A DNA stretch of 64,000 nt, taken from NCBI RefSeq assembly GCF_017573505.1, contig NZ_JAGEOJ010000013.1:124001-188000 (forward strand), written 5' to 3'. Made by a program: the position numbers and the translations under genes. This document shows positions 52,641 through 61,147 of this stretch, piece by piece (the first letter of the stretch is position 1; every line of letters starts with the position of its first letter). The stretch is from Actinomadura barringtoniae (GTDB lineage: Bacteria; Actinomycetota; Actinomycetes; Streptosporangiales; Streptosporangiaceae). The notes under the pieces are model-generated. The model was not told the origin of the DNA. It was given only the letters and a program-made list of their open reading frames with translations, and made no database searches.

Positions 52641-53927
52641 TCAGGAGACCGTGCCGAGCTTGTTGCCCCCGTGCTGCTTCACGTAGTCGGCCATCTGCGC
52701 GGTCCGCACGGCCTCGAACAGGCTCTTTGCCTTGGTTTGGTCCAGCAGGACGACGCTCTGCTTGCCGCGCTGGGCGCTGCCCTTGTTGGGAGCCGTCATG
52801 AACGTGATGTCCGAGGCGCGGATGCCCCGCATGCTGAGCGCGAGCGAGCGCAGCTTCCCGCCGGAGACCGAGTCGTCCACGCTGATCGACTTGGTGAACG
52901 CGGACAGGAACCGGTCCAGCTTGAACGGGTTGGAGATCGTTCCGCCGTCCGCGGCCTTCTTGGCCAGCGCGCCGAGGAAGGCCTGCTGCCGCTTGATCCG
53001 GTCGAAGTCGCCGTTCGGCAGGTTGTAGCGCTGCCGGACGAACAGCAGCGCCTTCTCGCCGTCCAGCTTCTGCCGCCCGGCCTCCCAGCTGACCTTGCGC
53101 GCCGGGTCGTACACGCTCTGGGCGATGTCGACCTCGACGCCGCCGAGCGCGTCGGTCATGGACTTGAACCCGGCGAAGTCGATCGCGCCGAAGTGGTCGA
53201 TCCTGATGCCGGTGAGCTTCTCCACGGTCTCGATCAGCAGCGGCGGGCCGCCGTAGGAGAACGCCGCGTTGATCTTCTGGTTGCCGTAGCCGGGGATGGC
53301 GACCCACGAGTCGCGCGGGAAGGAGATGACGTAGGCCTTCTTACGGTCCGACGGCAGGTGCAGCAGCATGATCGTGTCGGACCGCTGCTGACCGGGCTTC
53401 CAGACCTTGCCGCCCTCGCCGGTGGTGCCGATGTCGGCCCGGGTGTCGGAGCCGACCAGCAGCCAGTTGTCGGTGCCGACGGCGCCCGCGCCCGGCCGCT
53501 CGCCCTTCGGCATGACCCCGTGGATGCGGTCGATGTTGCCGTTGTAGGACGACTCGCGCTGCCAGATCAGCCCGCCGAGCCCGACCACGACCAGCAGCAG
53601 GAAGACCCCGACGGCCGCCACGACGCGCGGCCAGCGCCGCTTGCGCTTGCGGAGCCCGTCACCGCCGTCGCCGCCGTCCTCGCCGTCCTCGCCGTCGCCG
53701 AAACCGCCTGCGCCATTGCCCGGGTTATCTTGGCCGCCTTGGTCCGCGGTGTCGCCGCCCGCGCCGCCCGCGCCGCCCGCGCCGCCCGCGCCGCCCGCGC
53801 CGACAGCGCCGACAGCACCGCTGCCAGGGGTTCTCGCGGCGTTCGGCTCGAAGAGATCGGCCACGTGCGAGCGTGACGGCTGGGCGGACTGAGGCTCCTG
53901 CGGCTCCGGCGGGTCAAGGGGGCTCAT
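52641..53927 (-). CDS. LytR-CpsA-Psr (LCP) family protein
   Basis: 428 residues. Cytoplasmic N-terminus (about 1-97) is low in complexity (Gly/Ala and Gly/Asp runs such as GAGGAGGAGGAGG), then a basic patch KRKRRWPR and one membrane helix (about 100-120). The LCP domain follows (about 150-390; LLVGSDTRAD, SFPRDSWVAIPGYGNQKINAAFSYGG, AFLGALAKK). LCP enzymes attach wall polymers to peptidoglycan. A 12-bp repeat spans its stop. Confidence 0.92.
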   Translation of the reverse strand: MSPLDPPEPQEPQSAQPSRSHVADLFEPNAARTPGSGAVGAVGAGGAGGAGGAGGAGGDTADQGGQDNPGNGAGGFGDGEDGEDGGDGGDGLRKRKRRWPRVVAAVGVFLLLVVVGLGGLIWQRESSYNGNIDRIHGVMPKGERPGAGAVGTDNWLLVGSDTRADIGTTGEGGKVWKPGQQRSDTIMLLHLPSDRKKAYVISFPRDSWVAIPGYGNQKINAAFSYGGPPLLIETVEKLTGIRIDHFGAIDFAGFKSMTDALGGVEVDIAQSVYDPARKVSWEAGRQKLDGEKALLFVRQRYNLPNGDFDRIKRQQAFLGALAKKAADGGTISNPFKLDRFLSAFTKSISVDDSVSGGKLRSLALSMRGIRASDITFMTAPNKGSAQRGKQSVVLLDQTKAKSLFEAVRTAQMADYVKQHGGNKLGTVS

Positions 53928-54021
53928 GGCGCCGGAGATTATCAGCCGTTTACCGCCTCTTAGGCCGTTTTCACGGCAGAAGTTCCGAGGTCAGAGCGTA
54001 CGGCGAACGTTTCGACGGCGA

Positions 54022-54756
54022 TCATGCGGTCCGGCGGCGCAGCGTGGCGGCGCCGAGGACCAGCGCCAGCAGCGCGAACCCGCCGATGACCAGGACGTCC
54101 CGCAGCAGGTCGGAGGTGAAGTCGGGCTGCGACGTCACCTCCTTCATGGCGTCCACCGCGTACGACAGCGGCAGTACGTTGGAGATCGCCTCCAGCCACG
54201 ACGCCATCTGGTTGCGCGGGATGAACAGTCCGCAGAGCAGCAACTGCGGCAGCACGAACGCGGGCATCAGCTGGACGGCCTGGAACTCGGTCCGGGCGAA
54301 CGCGCTGGAGAACAGCCCGAGCGCCACGCCCAGCAGCGAGTCCAGGATCGCGACCAGGACCAGCGACCCGATCGAGCCGGACAGGTCGAGGCCGAGCCAG
54401 GTGAGCGAGATCGTCAGGACGACCCCGACCTGGACCAAGGCGACCAGCCCGAAGGCCAGCGCGTAGCCGAGGAGCAGGTCCAGCTTGCCGGTCGGCATGG
54501 TCATCAGGCGTTCCAGCGTGCCGCCGGTCCGCTCGCGCAGCGTGGCCACGCTGGTGACGACGAACATGATGACGAACGGGAAGATCCCGAGCAGCATCGG
54601 CCCGAGCCGGTCGAACAGGATCGGCTGGTCGAAGACGTAGCGGAGAAGGATCATCAGCAGGGTCGGGACCCCGATGATCAAGCCGATCGTGCGGTGGTCG
54701 TGCCGCAGCTGGGCGAGGATCCGCCGCATCGTGGCCAGCGTGATGGCGACGCTCAT
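54022..54756 (-). CDS. ABC-2 type transporter permease
   Basis: 244 residues, six membrane helices. MSVAITLATMRRILAQLRHDHRTIG is the usual N-terminus; ERTGGTLERLMTMP lies between helices 2 and 3. Pairs with the ATPase gene, with which it overlaps (ATGA). Probably exports drugs or a lipid. Confidence 0.9.
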   Translation of the reverse strand: MSVAITLATMRRILAQLRHDHRTIGLIIGVPTLLMILLRYVFDQPILFDRLGPMLLGIFPFVIMFVVTSVATLRERTGGTLERLMTMPTGKLDLLLGYALAFGLVALVQVGVVLTISLTWLGLDLSGSIGSLVLVAILDSLLGVALGLFSSAFARTEFQAVQLMPAFVLPQLLLCGLFIPRNQMASWLEAISNVLPLSYAVDAMKEVTSQPDFTSDLLRDVLVIGGFALLALVLGAATLRRRTA

Positions 54757-55484
54757 GTCGTGGCCCCTTCCCGTTCGCTGATCAGCTGGAGGAACGCCTT
54801 CTCCAGGTCCTGGGTGCCGGTGCGGGCGCGGAGACCGTCCGGGGTGTCGTCGGCGAGGACGTCGCCCTCGCGCATCAGCAGGAGGCGGTCGGTGCGGCCC
54901 GCCTCGTCCATGACGTGGCTGGAGACCAGCAGCGTGGTCCCGCGTTCGGCCAAGGCGTGGAAGAGCCGCCAGAGCTCCTCGCGCAGCACCGGGTCGAGGC
55001 CGACCGTCGGCTCGTCCAGCACCAGCACCTCGGGACTGCCCAGCAGGGCGACGGCGAGGTTGGCCCGGCTGTGCTGGCCGCCGGAGAGAGTGGCGACGAC
55101 CTGGTCGCGCTGCTTGGCGAGGCCGACCTCGTCCACGACGCGGTCGACGTCCTTGTGGGGGGCTCCGATGACCGCGGCGAAGTAGCGGAGGTTCTCGGCG
55201 ATGGTGAGGTCGGCGTAGACGGCGGGCTGCTGGGTGGCATACCCGACGCGCCTGCGCAGCCCCGGGCTCCCGGCCGGCTCCCCGAGGACCTCGACCGTGC
55301 CGCCCTTGACGATCTGAACGCCGACGACGGCGCGCATGAGCGTCGTCTTGCCGCAGCCGCTCGGGCCGAGCAGCCCCAGGACCGATCCGCGCGGCACGTC
55401 GAAGGCCAGCCCGTGGAGCACCTCGCGCCCGCCGCGCACCACATGCAGATCGTTCACACTCACTGCGGGAGATGAACTCATCAT
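54753..55484 (-). CDS. ABC transporter ATP-binding protein
   Basis: 243 residues. Walker A GPSGCGKTTL, signature LSGGQHSRANLA, Walker B VLVLDEPTVGLD, H-loop in LVSSHVMDEA. Drug-exporter (DrrA/CcmA) type. Directly downstream of a TetR gene, its likely regulator. Confidence 0.93.
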   Translation of the reverse strand: MMSSSPAVSVNDLHVVRGGREVLHGLAFDVPRGSVLGLLGPSGCGKTTLMRAVVGVQIVKGGTVEVLGEPAGSPGLRRRVGYATQQPAVYADLTIAENLRYFAAVIGAPHKDVDRVVDEVGLAKQRDQVVATLSGGQHSRANLAVALLGSPEVLVLDEPTVGLDPVLREELWRLFHALAERGTTLLVSSHVMDEAGRTDRLLLMREGDVLADDTPDGLRARTGTQDLEKAFLQLISEREGATT

Positions 55485-55535
55485 GTGTTGAATTTATGCT
55501 CACGCGGCGGCCTGGTCAAGCCTCAGAGGGGTTGA

Positions 55536-56324
55536 TCAGCCCAGGTGACCCTGGACGGCGGGCGCGATGAGCCCGACCAGCTCCTCGGTGGTGGCCGAGG
55601 AGATCGGCTCGACCTTGAGCACGTGCCGGAGGATCATGACGCCGATCAGCTGCCCGGCCGCCGCCTGGACCCTGATCAGCGGAATGTCGCGGAGACCGGC
55701 GGCGCGGGCGAGAAGCGCGGAGGTCACGAACTCGCGCATCATCACGGCCGCCCGTTCGTTGGTCATCGCCGAGCGCAGCATGGCCAGGATCGGCGCGCGC
55801 CGTTCGGGGTCGTCCCAGACGAACAGGAACGTGCGCACCATCGCCTCCCCGAGCTCCGCCTTGGGTGTCTCGAGGATCATCGGCAGCAGCTCGCTCGGCT
55901 CGACCGGGAACCGCATCGCCGCGACGAAGACCCCCTCTTTGTTGCCGAAGTAGTGGTGCACCAGGGCAGGGTCCACGTCCGCGGCGCGAGCGATCGCCCG
56001 CAGCGAGGCGCCGTCATAGCCCTTCTCGGCGAACAGCTCGCGCGCCGCCGTCAGGATCTCCTCGCGCGTCTCGGTCGGCCCGGGCCGCCGCCCGGGCGGT
56101 CGCCCCTGCGCCCGTCCCTGCGTTCGGCGGACCGGCTCGTTCACAGGCTCGTTCACCGGCTCGACCTCCGGCGCGTTCACCGACTCCGCCGGATCGCCCA
56201 CTTGCTCGGCCGGATCGCTCGCAGGCCCGCCCACTTGCTCGGCCGGATCGCTCGCACGCCCGTCCACTTGCTCGGCCGCTTGCTCGGCCGCTTGCTCGGC
56301 CGCTTGCTCGGCCGGATCGCTCAC
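55536..56324 (-). CDS. TetR-family regulator with repetitive N-terminal tail
   Basis: 262 residues from GTG 56324, which overlaps the upstream stop (GTGA). The HTH (about 95-140; LRAIARAADVDPALVHHYFGNKEGVF) is preceded by about 75 residues of repeats: four AAEQ units and several SDPAEQVGGP-like units, then a basic stretch. Standard TetR proteins start near residue 80 of this one. Likely controls the ABC-2 exporter downstream. Confidence 0.85.
   Translation of the reverse strand: MSDPAEQAAEQAAEQAAEQVDGRASDPAEQVGGPASDPAEQVGDPAESVNAPEVEPVNEPVNEPVRRTQGRAQGRPPGRRPGPTETREEILTAARELFAEKGYDGASLRAIARAADVDPALVHHYFGNKEGVFVAAMRFPVEPSELLPMILETPKAELGEAMVRTFLFVWDDPERRAPILAMLRSAMTNERAAVMMREFVTSALLARAAGLRDIPLIRVQAAAGQLIGVMILRHVLKVEPISSATTEELVGLIAPAVQGHLG
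56140..56317. repeat. 12-bp and related repeats encoding the TetR tail
   Basis: Four back-to-back copies of GCTTGCTCGGCC (about 56269-56310), flanked by longer degenerate copies containing CCGGATCGCTCGCAGGCCCG. They begin just after the stop codon of the upstream gene. Confidence 0.85.
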
Positions 56325-57205
56325 TGAGGGCCTCGGCGGGAGACTTCGCCGCCCGAGGTGACCTCCCAGGTGCGGTCGGCCGCGGCGAGGTGGAGGCGGG
56401 CGAACGCCAGCGCCTCGGCCAGGTCCTCCATCCGCTCGGCGCGCCCGGTGGCGCGGCGGGTGTTGACCTCCAGCACGATGTGACCCCGGTAGCCGGTGTC
56501 GGCGAGGCTCTCCAGCATCGCGCCGCACGGCTGGTTGCCGCGACCGGGGACCAGGTGCTCGTCCTTGTTGGTGATGCCGATGCCGTCGGCCAGGTGCACG
56601 TGGCTCAGCCGGTCACCCAGGTCGTCGGCCATCTCCAGGGCGTCCGAACCGGAGCAGGCGGTGTGCGACAGGTCGAGGGTGACGAACGGGTAGTCCTGGT
56701 CGATCGGGTTCCAGTCCGGCAGGTACATGCCCGCCTCGGCCCCGCGCGCCTTGAGCGGGAACATGTTCTCGACCGCGAAGAGGACGTCGGTCTCCTCCTG
56801 CATGCGGGCGAGGCCCTCGACGAACTCCCGGGCGTACTCCCGCTGCCAGCGGAACGGCGGGTGGACCACGACCACCTCGGCGCCGAGCTCCTCGGCGACC
56901 TCCTTGGAGCGAACGAGCTTGCCCCACGGCTCGCGGCCCCAGACCCGCTGGGTGAGCAGCAGGCAGGGCGCGTGGATCGACTTGATCGGCACCTGGTGGT
57001 AGTCGGAGAGGCGCCGCAGCACGTTCAGGTCCTGGGACGAGGCGTCGGTCGACACCATGACCTCGATCCCGTCGTACCCCAGCAGCGCGGCGATCTCGAA
57101 GGCGCTCGGCACCTTCTCGGGATACACCGACGCCGTCGAGAGCGTGATCGGCGCGTCCGGCACGCGGATGGCCGGAGTGAATGCGCCGTTGTGCTGCGGG
57201 GTCAA
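56321..57205 (-). CDS. sugar phosphate isomerase/epimerase-like TIM barrel
   Basis: 294 residues, TTG start at 57205 with GAGGGAG upstream. AP-endonuclease-2-type barrel: FEIAALLGYDGIEVMV, VVVHPPFRWQREYAREF, FAVENMFPL, VTLDLSHTACSG, HVHLADG. The His, Glu and Asp residues fit metal binding. Substrate unknown. Translationally coupled to the TetR gene. Confidence 0.88.
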   Translation of the reverse strand: MTPQHNGAFTPAIRVPDAPITLSTASVYPEKVPSAFEIAALLGYDGIEVMVSTDASSQDLNVLRRLSDYHQVPIKSIHAPCLLLTQRVWGREPWGKLVRSKEVAEELGAEVVVVHPPFRWQREYAREFVEGLARMQEETDVLFAVENMFPLKARGAEAGMYLPDWNPIDQDYPFVTLDLSHTACSGSDALEMADDLGDRLSHVHLADGIGITNKDEHLVPGRGNQPCGAMLESLADTGYRGHIVLEVNTRRATGRAERMEDLAEALAFARLHLAAADRTWEVTSGGEVSRRGPQ

Positions 57206-57346
57206 GGCTCCCTCGCCAGATGGTCGCTCGGCAGTGGCTCCGATGAGCCACGCAACGGAAAGCCTATGCGCTTAAAGCCATGGCGAAACCCTCGGCCCTA
57301 CGTGACGCTCATTTCCTGACGGCGCAAGTCACTACCCTCTGTTGGC

Positions 57347-58045
57347 GTGGTCGAGATCGCTCCTGGCGCAGTCCCCAGCCCGAATATCTGGAACTCCCCT
57401 CGGGTCTATGAGATCGAGAACCGGGCCGTGGACCCGGACGGCGTTCTGGCGCCCACGATGCGCGCCATCAGGCCCTGGGCGGGGGCGACGTTGCTCGACC
57501 TCGGCTGCGGTACGGGATTCCACCTTCCGTTCTTCGCCGAGGAGGCCGCGAAGGTCGTCGGTATCGAGCCGCACGCAGGTCTTGCGGCGGCCGCCCGGCG
57601 GCGCGTGGCCGATATACCAAATGTGACCGTCCGTGTCGGGGCGGCGCAGGCGCTGCCCCTTCCGGACGCCTCTATAGACGTCGTCCATGTTCGCTGGGCT
57701 TATTTCTTCGGCCCTGGGTGCGAACCGGGGCTGGCGGAACTCGAGCGCGTGGTGAGGCGCGGCGGGGCGGCCTTCATCATCGACAACGACGCGACCCGGT
57801 CGACGTTCGGCGGGTGGTTCCGGCGCGGGCTGCCGTCGTACGACCCGGACGCGGTCGAACGCTTCTGGACCAGGCGGGGCTTCTCGCGCGAGCCGCTCAT
57901 GATCCGCTGGTCGTTCGACAGCCGCGAGGATCTGGCGGCCGTGCTGCGCATCGAGTTCCCCGAAGACCTCGCCGCGACGTTCCTCCGCGAGCACCAGGGG
58001 CTCGATGTGGACTACGCCGTCAATCTATGGTGGCGTTGTTACTGA
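57347..58045 (+). CDS. class I SAM-dependent methyltransferase
   Basis: 232 residues, GTG start. SAM motif LLDLGCGTGFHLPFF at about 49-63, then VVGIEPH and the DVVHVRWAYFFGPG region. Small-molecule methyltransferase of unknown substrate. Stand-alone on the plus strand. Confidence 0.88.
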   Translation: MVEIAPGAVPSPNIWNSPRVYEIENRAVDPDGVLAPTMRAIRPWAGATLLDLGCGTGFHLPFFAEEAAKVVGIEPHAGLAAAARRRVADIPNVTVRVGAAQALPLPDASIDVVHVRWAYFFGPGCEPGLAELERVVRRGGAAFIIDNDATRSTFGGWFRRGLPSYDPDAVERFWTRRGFSREPLMIRWSFDSREDLAAVLRIEFPEDLAATFLREHQGLDVDYAVNLWWRCY

Positions 58046-58137
58046 CGAGTCGGTCACATCCCCTGGCAGCTACTGACTCGTTGTACAACAATGGCGCCGT
58101 TACCCCCCGGCGATCGCCACCCCCCAGGAGGTCGGAC

Positions 58138-59199
58138 ATGGGCCGAGCCGTCAGGACCAGCCGCAACGTTCTCGCCGCGACCGCGCTCGGCGCGGGCGCC
58201 GCCGGGGCCGGGTTCACCGCCCAGCGCCGCGCCGTGCGGCGCCTGCAGCTGCGCCCCGACCCGTACGCCGGCGAGCCGTTCGGTTCGCTACGCGGGCGCC
58301 CGGTCCCGGTCCGGGCCGAGGACGGGACCCGGCTGTACGCCGAGATCGACGGCGACGACCGCACCGACCTCGCGATCGTCTTCTCGCACGGCTGGACGCT
58401 CACCCAGGACTCCTGGCACTTCCAGCGCAAGGCCCTGCGCGGCCTCGGCCGTCTGGTCTTCTGGGACCAACGCGGGCACGGCCGTTCCGACGGCGGCGAC
58501 CGCCTGCAGAACGACATCTCCCAGCTCAGCGGCGACCTCGCCGCCGTCATCGAGCAGACCGTCCCCGAGGGCACCCCGGTCGTCCTGGTCGGCCACTCCA
58601 TGGGCGGCATGACCATCCAGCGCTACGCCGACGCCTACCCCGAGACCCTCGGCGACCGGGTCGTCGCGGCCGCGCTTCTCAACACCTCGTCGGGCTCGCT
58701 GGCCGAGGTCACCCTCGGCCTGCCCGCCATCCTGGCCCGTTCGACCCAGCGCTTCCTGCCGCGCATCCTGCGCGCCGCCGGCGCGGGCTCGCCGCTGATC
58801 GAGAAGGTCCGCCACCTCAGCCGGGACGGCTCGCTGCTCTTCCTCGACCAGTACGTCTTCGGCCCCGAAGCCAGCCCCGCCGAGATCGCCTTCACCGAGG
58901 AGATGCTCGCCGACACCCGCATGGACGCGCTGTTCGACTTCTTCCACTCGATGCTCTCCTACGACGTGATCAGCGAGTGCGCCGAGCTGGCCCGGATCGA
59001 CACCCTGGTCATCGGCGCCGAGAACGACAAGCTCACCCCCGTCGAGCACAGCCTCAAGATCGCCTCCGTCGTCCCCAGCGCCCGCCTCGAGGTCGTCCCC
59101 ACCTCCGGCCACATGGCCATGCTCGAACGCCCCAGCCTCGTCAGCGACCACCTGGGCGACCTCATCGAACGCACCCGAACCGCCGTGGCCGCCGCCTGA
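58138..59199 (+). CDS. alpha/beta hydrolase
   Basis: 353 residues from ATG 58138; AGGAGG is six bases upstream. N-terminal helix (NVLAATALGAGAAGAG) may anchor it. Catalytic motifs: HGWTLTQDSW, nucleophile GHSMGGM, late aspartate in VIGAENDKLTP, and histidine in SGHMAML. Common actinobacterial family near radA or disA. Ends at the start of a repeat array. Confidence 0.9.
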   Translation: MGRAVRTSRNVLAATALGAGAAGAGFTAQRRAVRRLQLRPDPYAGEPFGSLRGRPVPVRAEDGTRLYAEIDGDDRTDLAIVFSHGWTLTQDSWHFQRKALRGLGRLVFWDQRGHGRSDGGDRLQNDISQLSGDLAAVIEQTVPEGTPVVLVGHSMGGMTIQRYADAYPETLGDRVVAAALLNTSSGSLAEVTLGLPAILARSTQRFLPRILRAAGAGSPLIEKVRHLSRDGSLLFLDQYVFGPEASPAEIAFTEEMLADTRMDALFDFFHSMLSYDVISECAELARIDTLVIGAENDKLTPVEHSLKIASVVPSARLEVVPTSGHMAMLERPSLVSDHLGDLIERTRTAVAAA

Positions 59200-59490
59200 C
59201 CCCAGCCCCGGCCGCCCACCCAGCGCACCGGCTGCCAACCGGACGGGCACCCGACCAGCACGGCGGCACCTTGGCGAGCGGGCACCCAACCACGCAACGC
59301 CACCGACCAGCGCAGCAACAGGTCGGCGGCCACCCGGCCAGCGCGACAACAGGTCGGCGGGCACCCGACCAGCACGGCGGCACCTTGGCGAGCGGGCACC
59401 TGACCAGCGCGACAACGGGTCGGCGGGGGCCTGACCCAGCACGACAACAGGTCCGCGGGGGCCTGACCAGCGCGGCGCCACGTTCTGTCA
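59200..59490. repeat. array of about seven 30-35-bp degenerate repeats
   Basis: Units share GGGCACCYGACCAGCRCGRC and end in GGTCGGC or GGCGAGC. One 35-bp stretch occurs twice without change (near 59248 and 59367). The region fills the 316 nt between the hydrolase and radA. No gene is supported here. Confidence 0.85.
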
Positions 59491-59515
59491 CTCCTGACCT
59501 CTACTGTGTCGGGCC

Positions 59516-61033
59516 ATGGCGAAGGCGAAGACGGCTAAGGCGGCGTACCGCTGCTCGGAGTGCGGCTGGCAGACCTCCAAGTGGGTCGGGCGCTGCGGCG
59601 AATGCCAGGCGTGGGGCACCGTCACCGAGGCGGGTACGGCCACCCCGGCGCGCGTGGTGGCGGCCGGGCCGGTCAGCAACCCGGCGCGTCCGATCGGGCA
59701 GGTGGACGTCCGTTCGGCGCAGACCAAGGCCACCGGCCTGGACGAGCTCGACCGGGTGCTGGGCGGGGGCCTGGTGCCGGGCGCGGTCGTCCTGTTGGCG
59801 GGCGAGCCGGGCATCGGCAAGTCCACGCTGCTGCTGGAGGTCGCGGCCCTGGCCTCCGAGCCCCCGGTTCCACAGCAGCGTTCCGGCAGCTCAGGCAACG
59901 GGACTGACAGCGCGGGCAACGGCACGGGCGGCTCAGGCAACGGCGGTGGCGCGGGCGGCGGTGGCGCGGCGGGCAAGCCGGTGCTGTACATCACGGGTGA
60001 GGAGTCGGCCGAGCAGGTGCGGCTGCGGGCGGACCGGGTCGGGGCGGTCACCGACGGGCTTTACCTGGCCGCCGAGACCGAGCTGTCGGCCGTGCTGGGC
60101 CACATCGACACGGTGGAGCCCGCGCTGGTGGTGGTCGACTCCATCCAGACCATCGGGACGTCGGAGGTCGAGGGCGCGCCGGGCGGCGTCACGCAGATCC
60201 GCGAGGTCGCCGCCAACCTGATCCGTGTGGCCAAGGAACGCGGCATCACCGTCGTTCTGGTCGGGCACGTGACCAAGGAGGGCGCGATCGCGGGCCCGCG
60301 GTTGCTGGAGCATCTGGTCGATGTCGTGCTGTATTTCGAGGGCGACCGGCACAGCCGCCTCCGCATGATCCGCGCGGTGAAGAACCGCTACGGCCCGACC
60401 GACGAGCTGGGCTGCTTCGATCTGTCCGAGATGGGGATCGTCGGGCTGCCCGACCCGAGCGGCCTGTTCCTGACCCGCCGTGAGGAGCCCGTGCCGGGCA
60501 CCTGCGTCACCGTCACTTTGGAGGGCCGCCGTCCCCTGGTCGCCGAGGTCCAGTCCCTGGTGGCCAAGTCCCAGCTGCCCTCGCCGCGCCGCGCGACGTC
60601 CGGCCTGGACACCTCGCGGGTCGCGATGGTCCTGGCCGTTCTGGCCCAGCGCTGCAAGATCTCCATGCACGAGCAGGACGTCTACGTCTCGACCGTCGGG
60701 GGCGTACGGCTGTCCGAGACCTCCGTCGACCTGGCGCTGGCCCTGGCCGTCGCGGGTTCCACGGCCGAGCAGGCCCTGTCCAGCACGCTGATCGCGGTCG
60801 GCGAGGTCGGCCTGGCGGGTGAGGTACGGGTGGTCCCCGGCGTTCAGCGGCGCCTCGCGGAGGCGGCCAGGCTCGGGTTCAAGCACGCGGTGATCCCACG
60901 CGGGTCCCTGGAGCTGGCCGACGGCACCCCGCTCAAGAAGGCGGATCCCCAGCTCACGAGCTATGAGGGTATGAAGGTGATGGAGGTGGACAGCCTCCAG
61001 CAGGCGCTTCGGGTGGCTTTTACGGCACCATGA
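59516..61033 (+). CDS. radA: DNA repair protein RadA
   Basis: 505 residues. Zinc finger CSECGWQTSKWVGRCGEC (13-30), Walker A GEPGIGKST (96-104), KNRYG motif in MIRAVKNRYGPTDELG, and a C-terminal Lon-like domain. Drives branch migration during recombination. A Gly/Ser/Asn-rich stretch of about 38 residues (about 116-153) is inserted between the Walker A helix and the next strand. Next to disA, its usual partner. Confidence 0.95.
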   Translation: MAKAKTAKAAYRCSECGWQTSKWVGRCGECQAWGTVTEAGTATPARVVAAGPVSNPARPIGQVDVRSAQTKATGLDELDRVLGGGLVPGAVVLLAGEPGIGKSTLLLEVAALASEPPVPQQRSGSSGNGTDSAGNGTGGSGNGGGAGGGGAAGKPVLYITGEESAEQVRLRADRVGAVTDGLYLAAETELSAVLGHIDTVEPALVVVDSIQTIGTSEVEGAPGGVTQIREVAANLIRVAKERGITVVLVGHVTKEGAIAGPRLLEHLVDVVLYFEGDRHSRLRMIRAVKNRYGPTDELGCFDLSEMGIVGLPDPSGLFLTRREEPVPGTCVTVTLEGRRPLVAEVQSLVAKSQLPSPRRATSGLDTSRVAMVLAVLAQRCKISMHEQDVYVSTVGGVRLSETSVDLALALAVAGSTAEQALSSTLIAVGEVGLAGEVRVVPGVQRRLAEAARLGFKHAVIPRGSLELADGTPLKKADPQLTSYEGMKVMEVDSLQQALRVAFTAP

Positions 61034-61147
61034 CAGGGGTCCCGCCACAGTATTACGGCTCATGTTTAGCGCTTGCTACCAGGGGATGAACCGGTCAACG
61101 GGCCTCCCCGATAAACTGACGCCGTCCAAGCGACCTCCGGGGGCCAG

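Noticed and set aside
57332..57994. 220-codon minus-strand frame over the methyltransferase gene
   Set aside because: It mirrors the plus-strand methyltransferase, which has a clear SAM motif; the mirror is Arg/Pro-rich without a domain.
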